Of a stretch of DNA of 64,000 nucleotides, positions 32,868-42,693 are shown one piece after another (position 1 is the stretch's first letter; each line of letters begins with the position of its first letter). This DNA comes from Catonella sp963539695 (GTDB lineage Bacteria; Bacillota; Clostridia; Lachnospirales; Lachnospiraceae): contig CAUTOC010000010.1 of assembly GCA_963539695.1 (NCBI GenBank), positions 1 through 64,000 of the forward strand, read 5' to 3'. Both the position numbers and the translations under genes were made by a program. The notes beneath the pieces were generated by a model, which was not told the DNA's origin, searched no databases, and saw only the letters and a list, made by a program, of their open reading frames with translations.

Positions 32868-34604
32868 CTAACTATATTGCGAATTATAAATCTCTTTATA
32901 CACCTCACAATTTCCGAGCAACTCTTCGTGCTTTCCGAGCCCTACCATATCGCCGTCATCCAGCACTACTATCTTATCTGCCTGCATAATCGAAGAAGTA
33001 CGCTGAGATACTATAAATACTGTCGGCTTATAATCCAGTGCATTAATATCTTTTCTAAGAGCCAGGTCTGTTGCATAGTCAAGAGCAGAAGAACTGTCAT
33101 CAAGAATTAAAATTTCCGGCTTACCTACAAGTACTCTTGCGATGGAAAGTCTTTGTTTCTGTCCGCCGGAAAGGTTTCTGCCCTCCTGCTCTATTATAAA
33201 ATCAAGTTTCCCTTCTTTAGAATTAATTACATCTTCTGCCTGAGCTATGTGTACCGCTTCCATTATCTCATCATCAGTCGCAGTTTCATTTCCCCATTTT
33301 ATATTATCCCTTATGCTTCCCTTAAAAAGTGAAGCTTTTTGCAAAACAACAGCCACTATTTTTCTAAGTTCCTTAAAACTATAATCAGCTACAGCCTTTC
33401 CCTTAACCCTTATTTCACCTTCACTGGCATCATAAAATCTTGGAATAAGGCTGACCAGAGAGGTTTTACCTGAACCTGTACCTCCGATTATACCTACAGT
33501 TTCACCTTTTTTTACAGTAAAACTGATATTATTCAAAGCATTTTCTTCTTTATCTGCGGAAGCCTTACCATTATAGTTTAGACTTACATTTTTAAATTCA
33601 ACTATACTGTCTGAATTTTCATCTTCATCTTTAACAAAAACATCTGTGCCTTCTTCCATACCCGGTTTTATCTCAAGTACGCTCTGCACCCTGTTGCCAC
33701 AGGCTATGGAACGGGTAATATTAAGAAACATATTTGCAAATTTTACAAGTTCTATAAGAATCTGTGACATATAGTTATAAAGTGCCACAATCTGTCCTTT
33801 AGTGAGAACTCCGTCTTCAACCCGAATAGCTCCCTTATATATAAGTGCCGCTATACCTATATTTATAATTACATAAGTCAGGGGATTCATCAAAGAAGAT
33901 ACCATTCCAACCTTTTTATTTAAACCTGTTAAAAATGTATTGGAAACTTCAAATTTTTTTATTTCCTCTTCTTCCTTACAAAATGCCCTTATAACTCTTA
34001 CTCCGGTAAGATTTTCCCTTGTCTTTCCAAGAACCTTGTCTAGGGCTGATTGTACTTCCTTATATCTTGGAATACACCAGTGCATTACACCAAATATAAC
34101 AGCAGACAGCACAATTATGGTAATTACAAAAATAACCGCAATCTGCATATCTATTGTAAATGCCATAACTACCGCACCAAGCACTATAAAGGGTGAACGA
34201 AGAAATAGTCTGAGTGTAAGATTGACACCTGTCTGAATCTGGTTCATATCACTTGTAAGTCTTGTTATAAGTGTATTGGTACCAAGCCTGTCTATATCCG
34301 AAAATGAAAGCTTCTGAATATGTGAAAATACAGCGTGTTTCACCTGTTTAATAAAACCGACGCTGGCTTTAGCCGCAAAAAACTGGGCTGTAATTGAAAA
34401 TGTAAGCCCTACAAATCCCAGTCCTACAAGTACAAGACAAAGCCTTATTATAAGTCCCTTATCATTTCCGCCTATTCCCTTATCTATTATGTATGCCATC
34501 ACAAGCGGTACTACGAGGTCAAGACAGGCTTCAAATAGTTTAAAAAGAGGACCTAAGATACTTTCCCTTGTATAGTCACGAATATATATTAATAGTTTTT
34601 TCAA
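32868..34604 (-). CDS. Heterodimeric ABC exporter, degenerate-site half, TTG start
   Basis: A 578-residue exporter half with six membrane helices and an ATPase domain: Walker A GGTGSGKTS, signature LSGGQKQRLSIAR, Walker B LILDDSSSALD with Asp in place of the catalytic Glu, and VSQRTSS with Gln in place of the switch His. It pairs with the gene at 30792-32570. The start is TTG at 34604, 7 bases after AGGAG; no ATG gives a better start. Substrate unknown. Confidence 0.92.
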   Translation of the reverse strand: MKKLLIYIRDYTRESILGPLFKLFEACLDLVVPLVMAYIIDKGIGGNDKGLIIRLCLVLVGLGFVGLTFSITAQFFAAKASVGFIKQVKHAVFSHIQKLSFSDIDRLGTNTLITRLTSDMNQIQTGVNLTLRLFLRSPFIVLGAVVMAFTIDMQIAVIFVITIIVLSAVIFGVMHWCIPRYKEVQSALDKVLGKTRENLTGVRVIRAFCKEEEEIKKFEVSNTFLTGLNKKVGMVSSLMNPLTYVIINIGIAALIYKGAIRVEDGVLTKGQIVALYNYMSQILIELVKFANMFLNITRSIACGNRVQSVLEIKPGMEEGTDVFVKDEDENSDSIVEFKNVSLNYNGKASADKEENALNNISFTVKKGETVGIIGGTGSGKTSLVSLIPRFYDASEGEIRVKGKAVADYSFKELRKIVAVVLQKASLFKGSIRDNIKWGNETATDDEIMEAVHIAQAEDVINSKEGKLDFIIEQEGRNLSGGQKQRLSIARVLVGKPEILILDDSSSALDYATDLALRKDINALDYKPTVFIVSQRTSSIMQADKIVVLDDGDMVGLGKHEELLGNCEVYKEIYNSQYS

Positions 34605-34656
34605 TGTTTATCTCCTGAATTTTGGTTTAAATTAATTATAACACAACTGTAAAGGC

Positions 34657-34699
34657 AAAAAAATCCCTTTGCAATTTCAATTAAGAAGTTGCAAAGGGA
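34657..34699 (-). terminator. Terminator of mgtC
   Basis: TCCCTTTGCAA/TTGCAAAGGGA, 11-bp perfect stem, then TTTTTTT on the minus strand. Confidence 0.92.
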
Positions 34700-34750
34700 A
34701 AATATAGATCTATAAATAGCAATTATAAACTACTTATATGGGTAAATACA

Positions 34751-35437
34751 TTATCCTCTGACCGAAATTATATTTTCTTTTTCAGCAAGTCTATTAATAA
34801 AATCTGTTTTATCATACCCGGCAGGAAATAAAAGTTCAAAATCCACTTTTAAATTATCAACATCTGTTTTTGCTATTTTAATTGATTTTATTTCTATTTT
34901 TTCTGCTGCCATATAGTCCTCAAGCTCCTTTAAATCCTTATCAGACTTTTTCAGTACTATTCTAAATTTTTCCTGAAATGCCTCATTTGCAAGAAAACGC
35001 ACTCTATGAAATACAACCTGCATTACAAGTATTATTACTGTACTTATGGTCGATATAAAATACTGTCCGGCTCCCATACTCATACCTACTCCTGCAGTCG
35101 CCCATATACCTGCCGCAGTAGTAAGACCACTCACCGAAGTATTGTTCTTGACAAAGATAATCCCTGCTCCGAGAAAACCGACTCCACTTACTATCTGCGA
35201 TGCGACTCTTGAAGCATCAAATTTATCTATATCAGAAAATCCGTATTTTGATACCACCATCATCAGTGCAGCTCCCAAAGCCACTATCGCATGTGTACGT
35301 ACTCCGGCTAATTTATTTCTATTCTTTCTTTCAAATCCTATGGCTGTTCCCAAAAGTCCTGCAAAAAATATTCTTAAAGCAAGTTCTCCATGGTACATAC
35401 TCTGAAATATAAATTGTTCTTTTACAAAATCAAGCAT
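34751..35437 (-). CDS. MgtC/SapB family membrane protein
   Basis: A 228-residue membrane protein with about four to five helices in residues 20-145 and a soluble C-terminal domain that looks ACT-like. The MgtC signature GFERKNRNKLAGVRTHAIV is clear, followed by QIVSGVGFLGAGII. Family members are linked to magnesium stress or act as regulators of other membrane proteins; the function here is unknown. ATG 35437 follows AAGGGGTGA; an upstream frame extension is rejected. Monocistronic, between strong terminators. Confidence 0.9.
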   Translation of the reverse strand: MLDFVKEQFIFQSMYHGELALRIFFAGLLGTAIGFERKNRNKLAGVRTHAIVALGAALMMVVSKYGFSDIDKFDASRVASQIVSGVGFLGAGIIFVKNNTSVSGLTTAAGIWATAGVGMSMGAGQYFISTISTVIILVMQVVFHRVRFLANEAFQEKFRIVLKKSDKDLKELEDYMAAEKIEIKSIKIAKTDVDNLKVDFELLFPAGYDKTDFINRLAEKENIISVRG

Positions 35438-35471
35438 GAGCATCACCCCTTTTTTATTGAATATAGATTTC

Positions 35472-35514
35472 AAAAAAATCTCTCTACAAATCAAACAATT
35501 TGTAGAGAGATTTT
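35472..35514 (-). terminator. Terminator of rpsB-tsf
   Basis: Perfect 14-bp stem AATCTCTCTACAAA/TTTGTAGAGAGATT with TTTTTTT after it on the minus strand. Confidence 0.95.
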
Positions 35515-35540
35515 AATTATCAATATTCTAACTGATAAAA

Positions 35541-36467
35541 TTAGTTACCCATCTGAGCTGCAACTTCATCAGCAAAATTCTCGCTTCTCTTTTCAAGACC
35601 TTCACCGGTCTCGAAACGAACAAAACCTGTAAGACTCATAGTCGCACCTTCAGCCTTAGCTACGCTATCAATATAACTTTGAACAGTCATGCTGCTATCC
35701 TTTACATAAACCTGATCTACAAGGCAGATTTCTTTAAGCTGTTTGTTAAGCTGTCCTGTAAGGATATTCTCAAGTACATTAGCAGGCTTACCTGACATCT
35801 TAGGATCATTAGCTGCCTGAGCTTTAAGGATTTCCATTTCATGGTCAAGATATTCCTTAGAAATCTCATCTCTGTTAAGATATGTAGGACGCATAGCTGC
35901 TATCTGCATAGCTACATTTCTAGCTGCTTCCTTAGCAGCATCATTAACTACACTTGTTTTAAGAGCCACAAGAACACCGATTCTACTTCCGTGGATATAA
36001 GACTCAACTAAGCCCTCCGCCTCGGCAAGTTTTCCGAATCTTCTGATGTTCATATTCTCACCGATAACTGCTATCTGCTCTGTAAGAGCTGTCTTTATAG
36101 ACTTACCTGCTTCAAACTCTTCCTCAAGGAAAGCATCTACATCAGCTGCAGATGTAGTAAGAGCTTTAGCTGCTACTTCATTTGCAAATGTTGTAAACTT
36201 CTCATTCTTAGCAACGAAGTCCGTCTCAGAGTTAACTTCAACAACTGCCGCACTCTTGCCATCTGCTGCTACAGCTGCCACACAAACACCTTCTGCTGCA
36301 ATTCTCTCTGCCTTCTTAGCAGCCTTCATAAATCCGTTCTCTCTAAGCCACTCTACTGCCTTATCCATATCTCCGTCAGTTGCTCCGAGAGCCTTCTTGC
36401 AATCCATCATACCTGAACCTGTTATTTCACGAAGTTCTTTAACCATAGCTGCTGTAATTGCTGCCAT
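35541..36467 (-). CDS. tsf: Elongation factor Ts
   Basis: The nucleotide-exchange factor of EF-Tu, 308 residues. It has the N-terminal signature LREITGSGMMDCKKAL, then NSETDFVAKNEKF and the dimerisation region IHGSRIGVLVALK. It follows rpsB after 40 bases and is cotranscribed. Confidence 0.98.
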   Translation of the reverse strand: MAAITAAMVKELREITGSGMMDCKKALGATDGDMDKAVEWLRENGFMKAAKKAERIAAEGVCVAAVAADGKSAAVVEVNSETDFVAKNEKFTTFANEVAAKALTTSAADVDAFLEEEFEAGKSIKTALTEQIAVIGENMNIRRFGKLAEAEGLVESYIHGSRIGVLVALKTSVVNDAAKEAARNVAMQIAAMRPTYLNRDEISKEYLDHEMEILKAQAANDPKMSGKPANVLENILTGQLNKQLKEICLVDQVYVKDSSMTVQSYIDSVAKAEGATMSLTGFVRFETGEGLEKRSENFADEVAAQMGN

Positions 36468-36507
36468 TTTTTTATCCTCCTATTTACTTATTATCTATAA
36501 ATATTAT

Positions 36508-37242
36508 TTACTCTTCTGTAGCTACTGTTTCTTCTCCTGCTGCTGTCTCACCAAACTGCTCACCCTGATTAGCCTCAATAACAGCATCTGCCATTTTAGC
36601 AACTATAAGTCTTACTGCTCTTATAGCATCATCATTACCCGGAATTACATAAGTAAGTTCATCCGGATCACAGTTGGTATCTGCAATTCCGATAACAGGA
36701 ATACCGAGTGTATGTGCTTCCTGAATACAAATTCTTTCCTTTTTAGGGTCTACTACAAAAATAGCATCCGGAAGTTTCTTCATTTCCTTGATACCGCCAA
36801 GATTCTTCTCAAGTTTATCCCAAGCCTTCTTTATCTGAATAACTTCCTTCTTAGGAAGTACATCAAAAGTTCCGTCCTCACTCATTTTCTCATATTCTTT
36901 AAGTTTTGCAATACGGCTTTTAATTGTTTTGAAGTTGGTAAGCATACCTCCAAGCCATCTCTCATTTACAAAGTACATACCTGAACGGATAGCCTCATCC
37001 TTAACAGCTTCCTGAGCCTGTTTCTTAGTTCCTACAAAAAGAATGGTTCCGCCGCCGGCTACGATATTCTTAATAGCTTCATAAGCTGAATCAACCATAC
37101 CTACAGACTTCTGTAAGTCGATGATGTGGATACCGTTTCTCTCAGTATAGATATATGGAGCCATCTTAGGGTTCCATCTTCTAGTCTGGTGTCCGAAATG
37201 TACACCTGCCTCAAGTAACTGTTTCATTGAAATAACGCTCAT
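36508..37242 (-). CDS. rpsB: 30S ribosomal protein S2
   Basis: A 244-residue small-subunit protein: MKQLLEAGVHFGHQTRRWNPKM at the start, PDAIFVVDPKKE and IPVIGIADTNCDPD in the middle, and an acidic C-terminal tail (GEETVATEE). Preceded by a leader of about 130 bases with a perfect hairpin, and by a good promoter. A 312-codon open frame on the opposite strand is only its shadow. Confidence 0.98.
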   Translation of the reverse strand: MSVISMKQLLEAGVHFGHQTRRWNPKMAPYIYTERNGIHIIDLQKSVGMVDSAYEAIKNIVAGGGTILFVGTKKQAQEAVKDEAIRSGMYFVNERWLGGMLTNFKTIKSRIAKLKEYEKMSEDGTFDVLPKKEVIQIKKAWDKLEKNLGGIKEMKKLPDAIFVVDPKKERICIQEAHTLGIPVIGIADTNCDPDELTYVIPGNDDAIRAVRLIVAKMADAVIEANQGEQFGETAAGEETVATEE

Positions 37243-37376
37243 TTTTCTACCTCCATGGTTTTTCTTCTGCCTGTCTCAGCGTTTAACTGCCATACCCCTT
37301 CAGGGCACCATCAGTATAAAACAGACATGATTTAATTGTTAATATGTGCAAAAATACAATAATTATTTTTTGCACA
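37243..37376 (-). promoter_or_regulatory. Structured rpsB leader
   Basis: Just after the transcription start lies a perfect hairpin TGTGCAAAAA/TTTTTGCACA (37345-37376), then CCC/GGGG and other pairings nearer the gene. S2 self-regulation through this leader is possible but not shown. Confidence 0.45.
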
Positions 37377-37382
37377 AAATTT

Positions 37383-37411
37383 ATTTTATCATAAATAAAG
37401 CCTTAATGCAA
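37383..37411 (-). promoter_or_regulatory. Promoter of rpsB-tsf
   Basis: TTGCAT (37406-37411), 17-base spacer, TAAAAT (37383-37388). Confidence 0.7.
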
Positions 37412-37494
37412 GCTTCGATTCTTCCATTTTTTTAGCATTTGTAGTATAGTAAAGGTAACAATAGTTTTAAATATTACAGAAAGGTAGTTTATTT

Positions 37495-37911
37495 ATGGAA
37501 AACCTGAATACAAAAGCCCTGCATAAGTCCCTTAAACTTACAAGAAATTTAATAAATATCAGTCTTACAATAATTTTCATAATTCTTTTATTTTGGGGAA
37601 ATTATAATCCTGCCGCCGTCTTTGCTATGATATTTTATAATGCCTTACATTGGCTGCTTTTATCAAATTTAAAAAGTGATACAACACAAAAAAAGAAAAA
37701 TAAGACATCTTCTGTCGAGCTGAATGTACTTAGAATTACACTTCCTGTAGGTATTTTACTTCACTTAGTACTTGGCTTGGGATTTATGTATAAACTTCCC
37801 CTCAAGATAGAACAGCTTAAATTCCTTCCTTTTACTTTAATGGTTATAATTATTTTATTCCGTTACTTCAGCTATTTTTATCTTAGGATAAAGCTTAAAA
37901 AAAACAGGTAG
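37495..37911 (+). CDS. Small membrane protein of unknown function
   Basis: A 138-residue protein I do not recognise. It shows four hydrophobic segments (about 22-38, 42-58, 79-97, 107-130), a basic, polar loop near 60-72 (TTQKKKNKTSS) and a Lys/Arg-rich end. The ribosome site GAAAGG is moderate. It is a lone plus-strand gene that ends 4 bases from the convergent queH stop. Confidence 0.75.
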   Translation: MENLNTKALHKSLKLTRNLINISLTIIFIILLFWGNYNPAAVFAMIFYNALHWLLLSNLKSDTTQKKKNKTSSVELNVLRITLPVGILLHLVLGLGFMYKLPLKIEQLKFLPFTLMVIIILFRYFSYFYLRIKLKKNR

Positions 37912-37915
37912 GGTA

Positions 37916-38557
37916 TTAATCCGCTCTACCTGCATTTCTCCTCTGAGCCTCTTCCTTAGAATATACACAACCACAGTAATCCTGCCTATAAAGCCCATAC
38001 TCTTTGGATAATTGCACAGACCTGTGATAACCTCCCTTTTTCTTAAAATCTGAATAAAGATAAGAGATATTATATTTTTCTCCAAATTTTTCTCCAAGAC
38101 CGTTTAGCCAGTCTGCATTTTTATGTGGGCTTATAGAAAGAGTGGTTGTAAAATAATCCGCCCCATTCTCCTTAGCAGCCCTTGCAGCCTCTTCCATACG
38201 AAGTTCATAACAGTGATAACATCTGGCACCGCCCTCAGGTAAATTCTCTTTTCCTTTGGCAATCTCATAAAACTTCTCAGGTTCATAAGTCCCACTTAAA
38301 AGTTTAACCTCATTTTTAAGCGGCATTTCTTTAATCAATTTGGTAAGTTCTCTTATACGCATCTTATATTCTTCTTCGGTATCAATATTAGGATTATAAA
38401 AGTATATCGTTATATTAAAATATTGACTTAAATACTCCAAAGTATAACTGCTACATGGTGCACAACAGGCATGGAGAAAGAGAGCAGGAACTCTGCCCTC
38501 TTTTACAAATTCTTCTATTTTCTCATCTAAAAGCTTTTGATAATTGACTTTATTCAA
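37916..38557 (-). CDS. queH: Epoxyqueuosine reductase QueH
   Basis: A 213-residue enzyme that makes queuosine from epoxyqueuosine in tRNA, the non-cobalamin alternative to QueG. The cysteine motifs of the family are all present: HACCAPCSSY near the start, ARCYHCYELRM in the middle and DYCGCVYS near the end, suited to Fe-S and iron binding. It follows pepF by 9 bases; the neighbours do not include other queuosine genes. Confidence 0.95.
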   Translation of the reverse strand: MNKVNYQKLLDEKIEEFVKEGRVPALFLHACCAPCSSYTLEYLSQYFNITIYFYNPNIDTEEEYKMRIRELTKLIKEMPLKNEVKLLSGTYEPEKFYEIAKGKENLPEGGARCYHCYELRMEEAARAAKENGADYFTTTLSISPHKNADWLNGLGEKFGEKYNISYLYSDFKKKGGYHRSVQLSKEYGLYRQDYCGCVYSKEEAQRRNAGRAD

Positions 38558-38566
38558 TTTATTCTC

Positions 38567-40276
38567 CTACATCTTCTTCATCTGTTCTTCTAAAATTTCT
38601 TTCGCATAAGAGCAGGATTTCTCAACTGAACCTGCTTCAAACGGATTAGAAACATTGGCATATTTAAGTGTTTCAAGATAACTTAGGCTTCCTCCGACTT
38701 TGCAAAGTTTAAGATAATCTTTCCAAGCCTTTTCTTTATCTTCGGCATACTTCTTCTTAAATTCCATAGCTCCCATAGTGGTTAAAGTATAATTTATATA
38801 GTACATAGGATCTTGGAAAATATGAAGTTTATGATACCAATATCCTCCTCTGTTCATAAATTCATCATTCTCATCATATTTTCTCCATGGCATATATTTT
38901 TCTTCCAATTTATGCCATTCATAAGTTCTCTCTTTTGGAGTAAGCTCAGGCTTTGCATAGCAGATATGCTGAAATTCATCTACTGCAACACCAAAAGGCA
39001 CAAAGGTAATCGCCTCCTGCAAATGCTGGAAACGGTATTTATCCGCATCTTTTTCAAAGAATTTTTCAGCATAAGGATAAGCAAACTGTTCCATACTCAT
39101 AGAATGTATCTCCGCAATATCGGTAGATTCTGAATAATACTCCGATATTGGCTGATTACGCATAGCCATATAACCTGCAAAAGCATGACCCAATTCATGG
39201 CTTAGTACCATCATATCAAAAATAGTACCGTTAAAACAAGAGAATACAAAAGGTGCTTTAATAGGATTAAGACCTGTCATGTAGCCCGTTGAGGCTTTAT
39301 TAGGTTTATTTTTAAGATCAAGCAACTCATGCTCTATCATAAAATTAATAAACTCAGCAGTTTCAGGGCTTAAATCATGATACATCTCCTTTGCCTTCTC
39401 CAGCATAAAGTCATCATCACCTGCCGGTTTCGCATTTCCGTCTAAAAAAACCCTTTTTTCATCAAAGCTGTATATTTCATCAACTTTTATTCGTTTTGCC
39501 TGTGCCTCATAAAGTTCCTTACAAAGCGGCACAAGATAAGTTTCTACCTGTTTCCTGAATGATTCAACTTCTCTCTGACCATAATCTGTTCTTGACTGCC
39601 TGATATAGCCAAGAGGAATAAAATTCTCAAAGCCTAAATTCCTTCCCATTTCATTTCGGATTTTAATAAGCTCATCCCAAATTTCTTCAAGGCGTTTCTC
39701 ATTATTATGATAAAAGTCGGAATATGCTCTAAATGCAGCCTTCCTTACTTCTCTATCCTCATGCTCAAAGTATTTTTGTATACCATAAAGGTTTAACTCT
39801 TTACCGTCAAAATTAATCTTACACGAAGCCATCATTTTCTGATATTCACTTGTAAATTCAGCTTCCTTCTGTAAAAGAGGTATATTCTTCTCTGAAAAAC
39901 TGTTTTTAGTTAATTCAATTTTAGCAAAGAACTGTTTGCCGAACTTAGTTTCAAAATCTGCTCTAAACTTGCTCTCATTTATTGCATCGCCTGATTCAAC
40001 CATTAACGGACCAAAGGTAGGAAACTCTACATCAAATACTTTCTTCTCTTCTTCATAGAACTTATCGGAGGTATCCACAGTATGCCTAATATATACTATA
40101 ACATACATCATCATAAGTTCATTAAGTTCATTATCCGACTCTGTATATATAGATAATGCCTCTGCAAAACTTTCCGCTACTTTCATTTTTTGAATATTTG
40201 CTTTTAAATCTTCTTTTATCTTTTCAAAATTCGGACGCACATATTCTAACTCACTAAATTTCCAATCTTCCTTCAT
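38567..40276 (-). CDS. pepF: M3 family oligoendopeptidase
   Basis: A 569-residue cytosolic zinc peptidase that cleaves short peptides. The zinc motif HELGHAFAGY lies near residues 356-365, with the third ligand Glu in ESTDIAEIHSMSME. Length and sequence fit the oligoendopeptidase F-like group. Translated just ahead of queH in the same transcript. Confidence 0.94.
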   Translation of the reverse strand: MKEDWKFSELEYVRPNFEKIKEDLKANIQKMKVAESFAEALSIYTESDNELNELMMMYVIVYIRHTVDTSDKFYEEEKKVFDVEFPTFGPLMVESGDAINESKFRADFETKFGKQFFAKIELTKNSFSEKNIPLLQKEAEFTSEYQKMMASCKINFDGKELNLYGIQKYFEHEDREVRKAAFRAYSDFYHNNEKRLEEIWDELIKIRNEMGRNLGFENFIPLGYIRQSRTDYGQREVESFRKQVETYLVPLCKELYEAQAKRIKVDEIYSFDEKRVFLDGNAKPAGDDDFMLEKAKEMYHDLSPETAEFINFMIEHELLDLKNKPNKASTGYMTGLNPIKAPFVFSCFNGTIFDMMVLSHELGHAFAGYMAMRNQPISEYYSESTDIAEIHSMSMEQFAYPYAEKFFEKDADKYRFQHLQEAITFVPFGVAVDEFQHICYAKPELTPKERTYEWHKLEEKYMPWRKYDENDEFMNRGGYWYHKLHIFQDPMYYINYTLTTMGAMEFKKKYAEDKEKAWKDYLKLCKVGGSLSYLETLKYANVSNPFEAGSVEKSCSYAKEILEEQMKKM

Positions 40277-40454
40277 AATCCTTTGCCTTTCCAGTTTATT
40301 TTATTCTATTGTATAACAAGCTACAATAATTTTAAACCCTTCATTAAGGCTTTTATTTATATCTCCTCTTTCTTTATGTATACATCTTAACATAGTCGTA
40401 TGAATACCGTATGCTTTTTCTGCATGACATTATATGTTTTTTAATTTAAAATGT

Positions 40455-40486
40455 GAAAAAGCACCCTACATTTCTATAAGATGCTA
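40455..40486 (-). terminator. Terminator of the HD-GYP gene
   Basis: AGCATC-type arm pairs with GGGTGCT, followed by TTTTT on the minus strand; stem has wobble pairs. Confidence 0.65.
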
Positions 40487-40535
40487 TATCCATTTACATT
40501 CAAACTGAATATAAAACTAATATTGTTGTACCTAT

Positions 40536-41627
40536 TTAAATCACTTCATCAATATACAAATCCTTCCTCTTTGAAAGATCTATAAATTCACTTCCTGAAA
40601 CCACCATAGGTTTAGACAGATAAACTTTATTAGTCATAAGTACCTTAGCTTCTCTTCCGTCATTTAACATGACTCTTGTTCCTATAAAGTTATCCGCTAT
40701 ATGTTCTAAGAATACCGTATACATTCCTGCATCATATTTTTGTATACCTTCATCTTCAAACATCTTAATAACCTTAAAAGGACACACCATACCTCTATAA
40801 GATCTTGCAGAAGTAATAGCATCGTAAATATCTACTAAAGCTATAAGCCTTGCATAAGGATCAATTCTTTTAGGATTAAACGGAAGAGGATAACCTGTTC
40901 CATCCAATTTTTGGTGATGTTGAAGTGCCGCATTTATTACATGAGGATTAGCTTTCATCTCTTTAAGTATCTCATATCCTGCAACAGGATGATTTTTCAT
41001 TATATCAAACTCCTCATCCGTAAGTTTACCCGGCTTTGAAATAATCTCATTCGGAATAGTAAGCTTTCCTATATCATGGTACAAGCCACATTCCTGTGCA
41101 AGTGCAATCTCCTTAGGAGAACATCCGAGCCACTGTGCAAGCAGCCCTGCAAGCATAGCTACATTAAGACTATGCACAAAACATACATCATCAAAGCGAC
41201 GAAGATTTGATAAAAGGTCAAAGGTTGGAATACTGCCCTCAGGCATAACCAAGTCACCCATAATTCTTCTTGCTGTAGTTTCTAAATCTGCATCCGGATT
41301 TCCGTCCACAATACGATTTAATGCCCCCCTTAATTTAACTACGCCGGATGAGAATTTCCCCCTAAAAAGCTTATAATCAGGACTCTGCTGAACTCTCTCA
41401 TAATATGAGTATCTCTCATCAGAATAAGAAATCGTTGGTTCAGGCTTTTTCTCAAAATCCTTCTTCTCCTTGATAAACACAAATGAAACAGCATTACTTT
41501 TAAGTTTCTCTATGCTGTCCACATTAAGTTCTTCACCTGAATTAACAAGTAAAATTCCTGCCTTTGTATGCACATCTTTAGCTATAACCATTCCCGGCTG
41601 CAATTCCCCACATCTCTTTAATAACAT
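40536..41627 (-). CDS. HD-GYP domain protein (cyclic di-GMP phosphodiesterase)
   Basis: A 363-residue protein with an HD-GYP domain that degrades cyclic di-GMP. The HD pair is in LYHDIGKLTIP (184-185), followed by KPGKLTDEEFDIMKNHP and HHQKLDGTGYP (about 237-247), so all catalytic motifs are present. Residues 1-60 form an N-terminal beta-rich region (ELQPGMVIAKDV) usual in soluble members. No membrane segments. It could counter the cyclase at 21269-22411. Lone gene between terminators. Confidence 0.93.
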   Translation of the reverse strand: MLLKRCGELQPGMVIAKDVHTKAGILLVNSGEELNVDSIEKLKSNAVSFVFIKEKKDFEKKPEPTISYSDERYSYYERVQQSPDYKLFRGKFSSGVVKLRGALNRIVDGNPDADLETTARRIMGDLVMPEGSIPTFDLLSNLRRFDDVCFVHSLNVAMLAGLLAQWLGCSPKEIALAQECGLYHDIGKLTIPNEIISKPGKLTDEEFDIMKNHPVAGYEILKEMKANPHVINAALQHHQKLDGTGYPLPFNPKRIDPYARLIALVDIYDAITSARSYRGMVCPFKVIKMFEDEGIQKYDAGMYTVFLEHIADNFIGTRVMLNDGREAKVLMTNKVYLSKPMVVSGSEFIDLSKRKDLYIDEVI

Positions 41628-41704
41628 AATTTTCCCTCGTTAAAGTTAATTATTCGACTCTTATATTACTATATTATAACTTTTTTTGCAATTAATATCA
41701 ATAC

Positions 41705-41742
41705 AAAAAAGGCAGATATTGCAATAAGCAATATCCGCCTTC
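41705..41742 (-). terminator. Terminator of rplJ-rplL
   Basis: AAGGCGGATATTGC pairs with GCAATATCTGCCTT (G-U in the middle), then TTTT on the minus strand. Confidence 0.92.
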
Positions 41743-41760
41743 ATAATGTTTAATTTTTGA

Positions 41761-42126
41761 TTATTTAAGTGTAACCTTAGCTCCCGCCTCTTCAAGTTTA
41801 GCCTTGATAGACTCAGCATCTTCCTTAGTTGTAGCTTCCTTAATAACCTTAGGAGCAGCTTCAACTGCTTCCTTAGCCTCTTTAAGACCAAGACCTGTAA
41901 GCTCACGAACAACTTTGATAACCTTAATTTTTTCAGCACCTACTTCTGTAAGCTCTACATCAAATTCAGTCTTCTCTTCAGCTGCTGCTGCACCTGCACC
42001 TGCTGCTGCAACTACAACACCTGCTGCTGCAGATACACCGAATTCCTCCTCGCAAGCCTTTACGAGATCGTTTAATTCAAGTACGCTCATGCCCTTAATG
42101 GCATCAATAAATTCCTGAGTTGTCAT
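41761..42126 (-). CDS. rplL: 50S ribosomal protein L7/L12
   Basis: A 121-residue stalk protein: N-terminal dimer domain (MTTQEFIDAIKGMSVLELNDLV), Ala-rich hinge near 35-52 and the C-terminal factor-binding domain (KIKVIKVVRELTGLGLKEAK). ATG 42126 is preceded by GGAGG, and the longer ATG at 42141 overlaps that site. Cotranscribed with rplJ. Confidence 0.98.
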   Translation of the reverse strand: MTTQEFIDAIKGMSVLELNDLVKACEEEFGVSAAAGVVVAAAGAGAAAAEEKTEFDVELTEVGAEKIKVIKVVRELTGLGLKEAKEAVEAAPKVIKEATTKEDAESIKAKLEEAGAKVTLK

Positions 42127-42192
42127 TTTTAATACCTCCATAATAATTAAATAATATTTTGGTCAATTCTTTTGACCGACTAATAAACGGTT

Positions 42193-42693
42193 TTATGCTT
42201 CAGCACCGCTACCTTGTTTCTCTGCAATCTGTTTAAGCACACGAGCAAAGTTGGTAATAGGTGACTGTAAGCTGCCAAGGAGTTTGGAAATAAGTTCCTC
42301 TCTTGAAGGGATGGTTGCAATAACGCTCATTCCCTTAGCATCGTAGTAAGTTCCTTCTACAACACCCGACTTGATTTCAAGTGCTTTTGCCTGCTTTGCA
42401 AAATTAGAAATAATTCTTGCCGCAGCAGTAGCATCTTCATAAGAAAATGCAACAGCTGAAGGTCCTTCCAAATCCACATCTAACTGTGAGAAATCTGTTC
42501 CTTCAAATGCACGCTTTAAGAGAGTGTTTTTGTATACCTTGTATACTACTCCCGCCTCTCTCAACTCCTTACGGAGTTTTGTGTCCTGCTCAACAGTGAG
42601 TCCACGATAATCAACTAAAACTACAGAACCGGCTTTTTCAACATGTCCCTTGATTTCGTCAACTATTGGTTGTTTGATTTCAACTTTAGGCAT
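42193..42693 (-). CDS. rplJ: 50S ribosomal protein L10
   Basis: A 166-residue stalk base protein. The N-terminal rRNA-binding part (SVVLVDYRGLTVEQDTKLRKEL, VYKNTLLKRA) and the C-terminal L12-binding helix are typical. The upstream leader with attenuator indicates self-regulation by the L10-L12 complex. Confidence 0.98.
   Translation of the reverse strand: MPKVEIKQPIVDEIKGHVEKAGSVVLVDYRGLTVEQDTKLRKELREAGVVYKVYKNTLLKRAFEGTDFSQLDVDLEGPSAVAFSYEDATAAARIISNFAKQAKALEIKSGVVEGTYYDAKGMSVIATIPSREELISKLLGSLQSPITNFARVLKQIAEKQGSGAEA

Noticed and set aside
36046..36984. Long plus-strand open frame of 312 codons over tsf and rpsB
   Set aside because: It is the opposite-strand shadow of two certain genes, is full of Ser/Ile/Thr runs and has no ribosome site.
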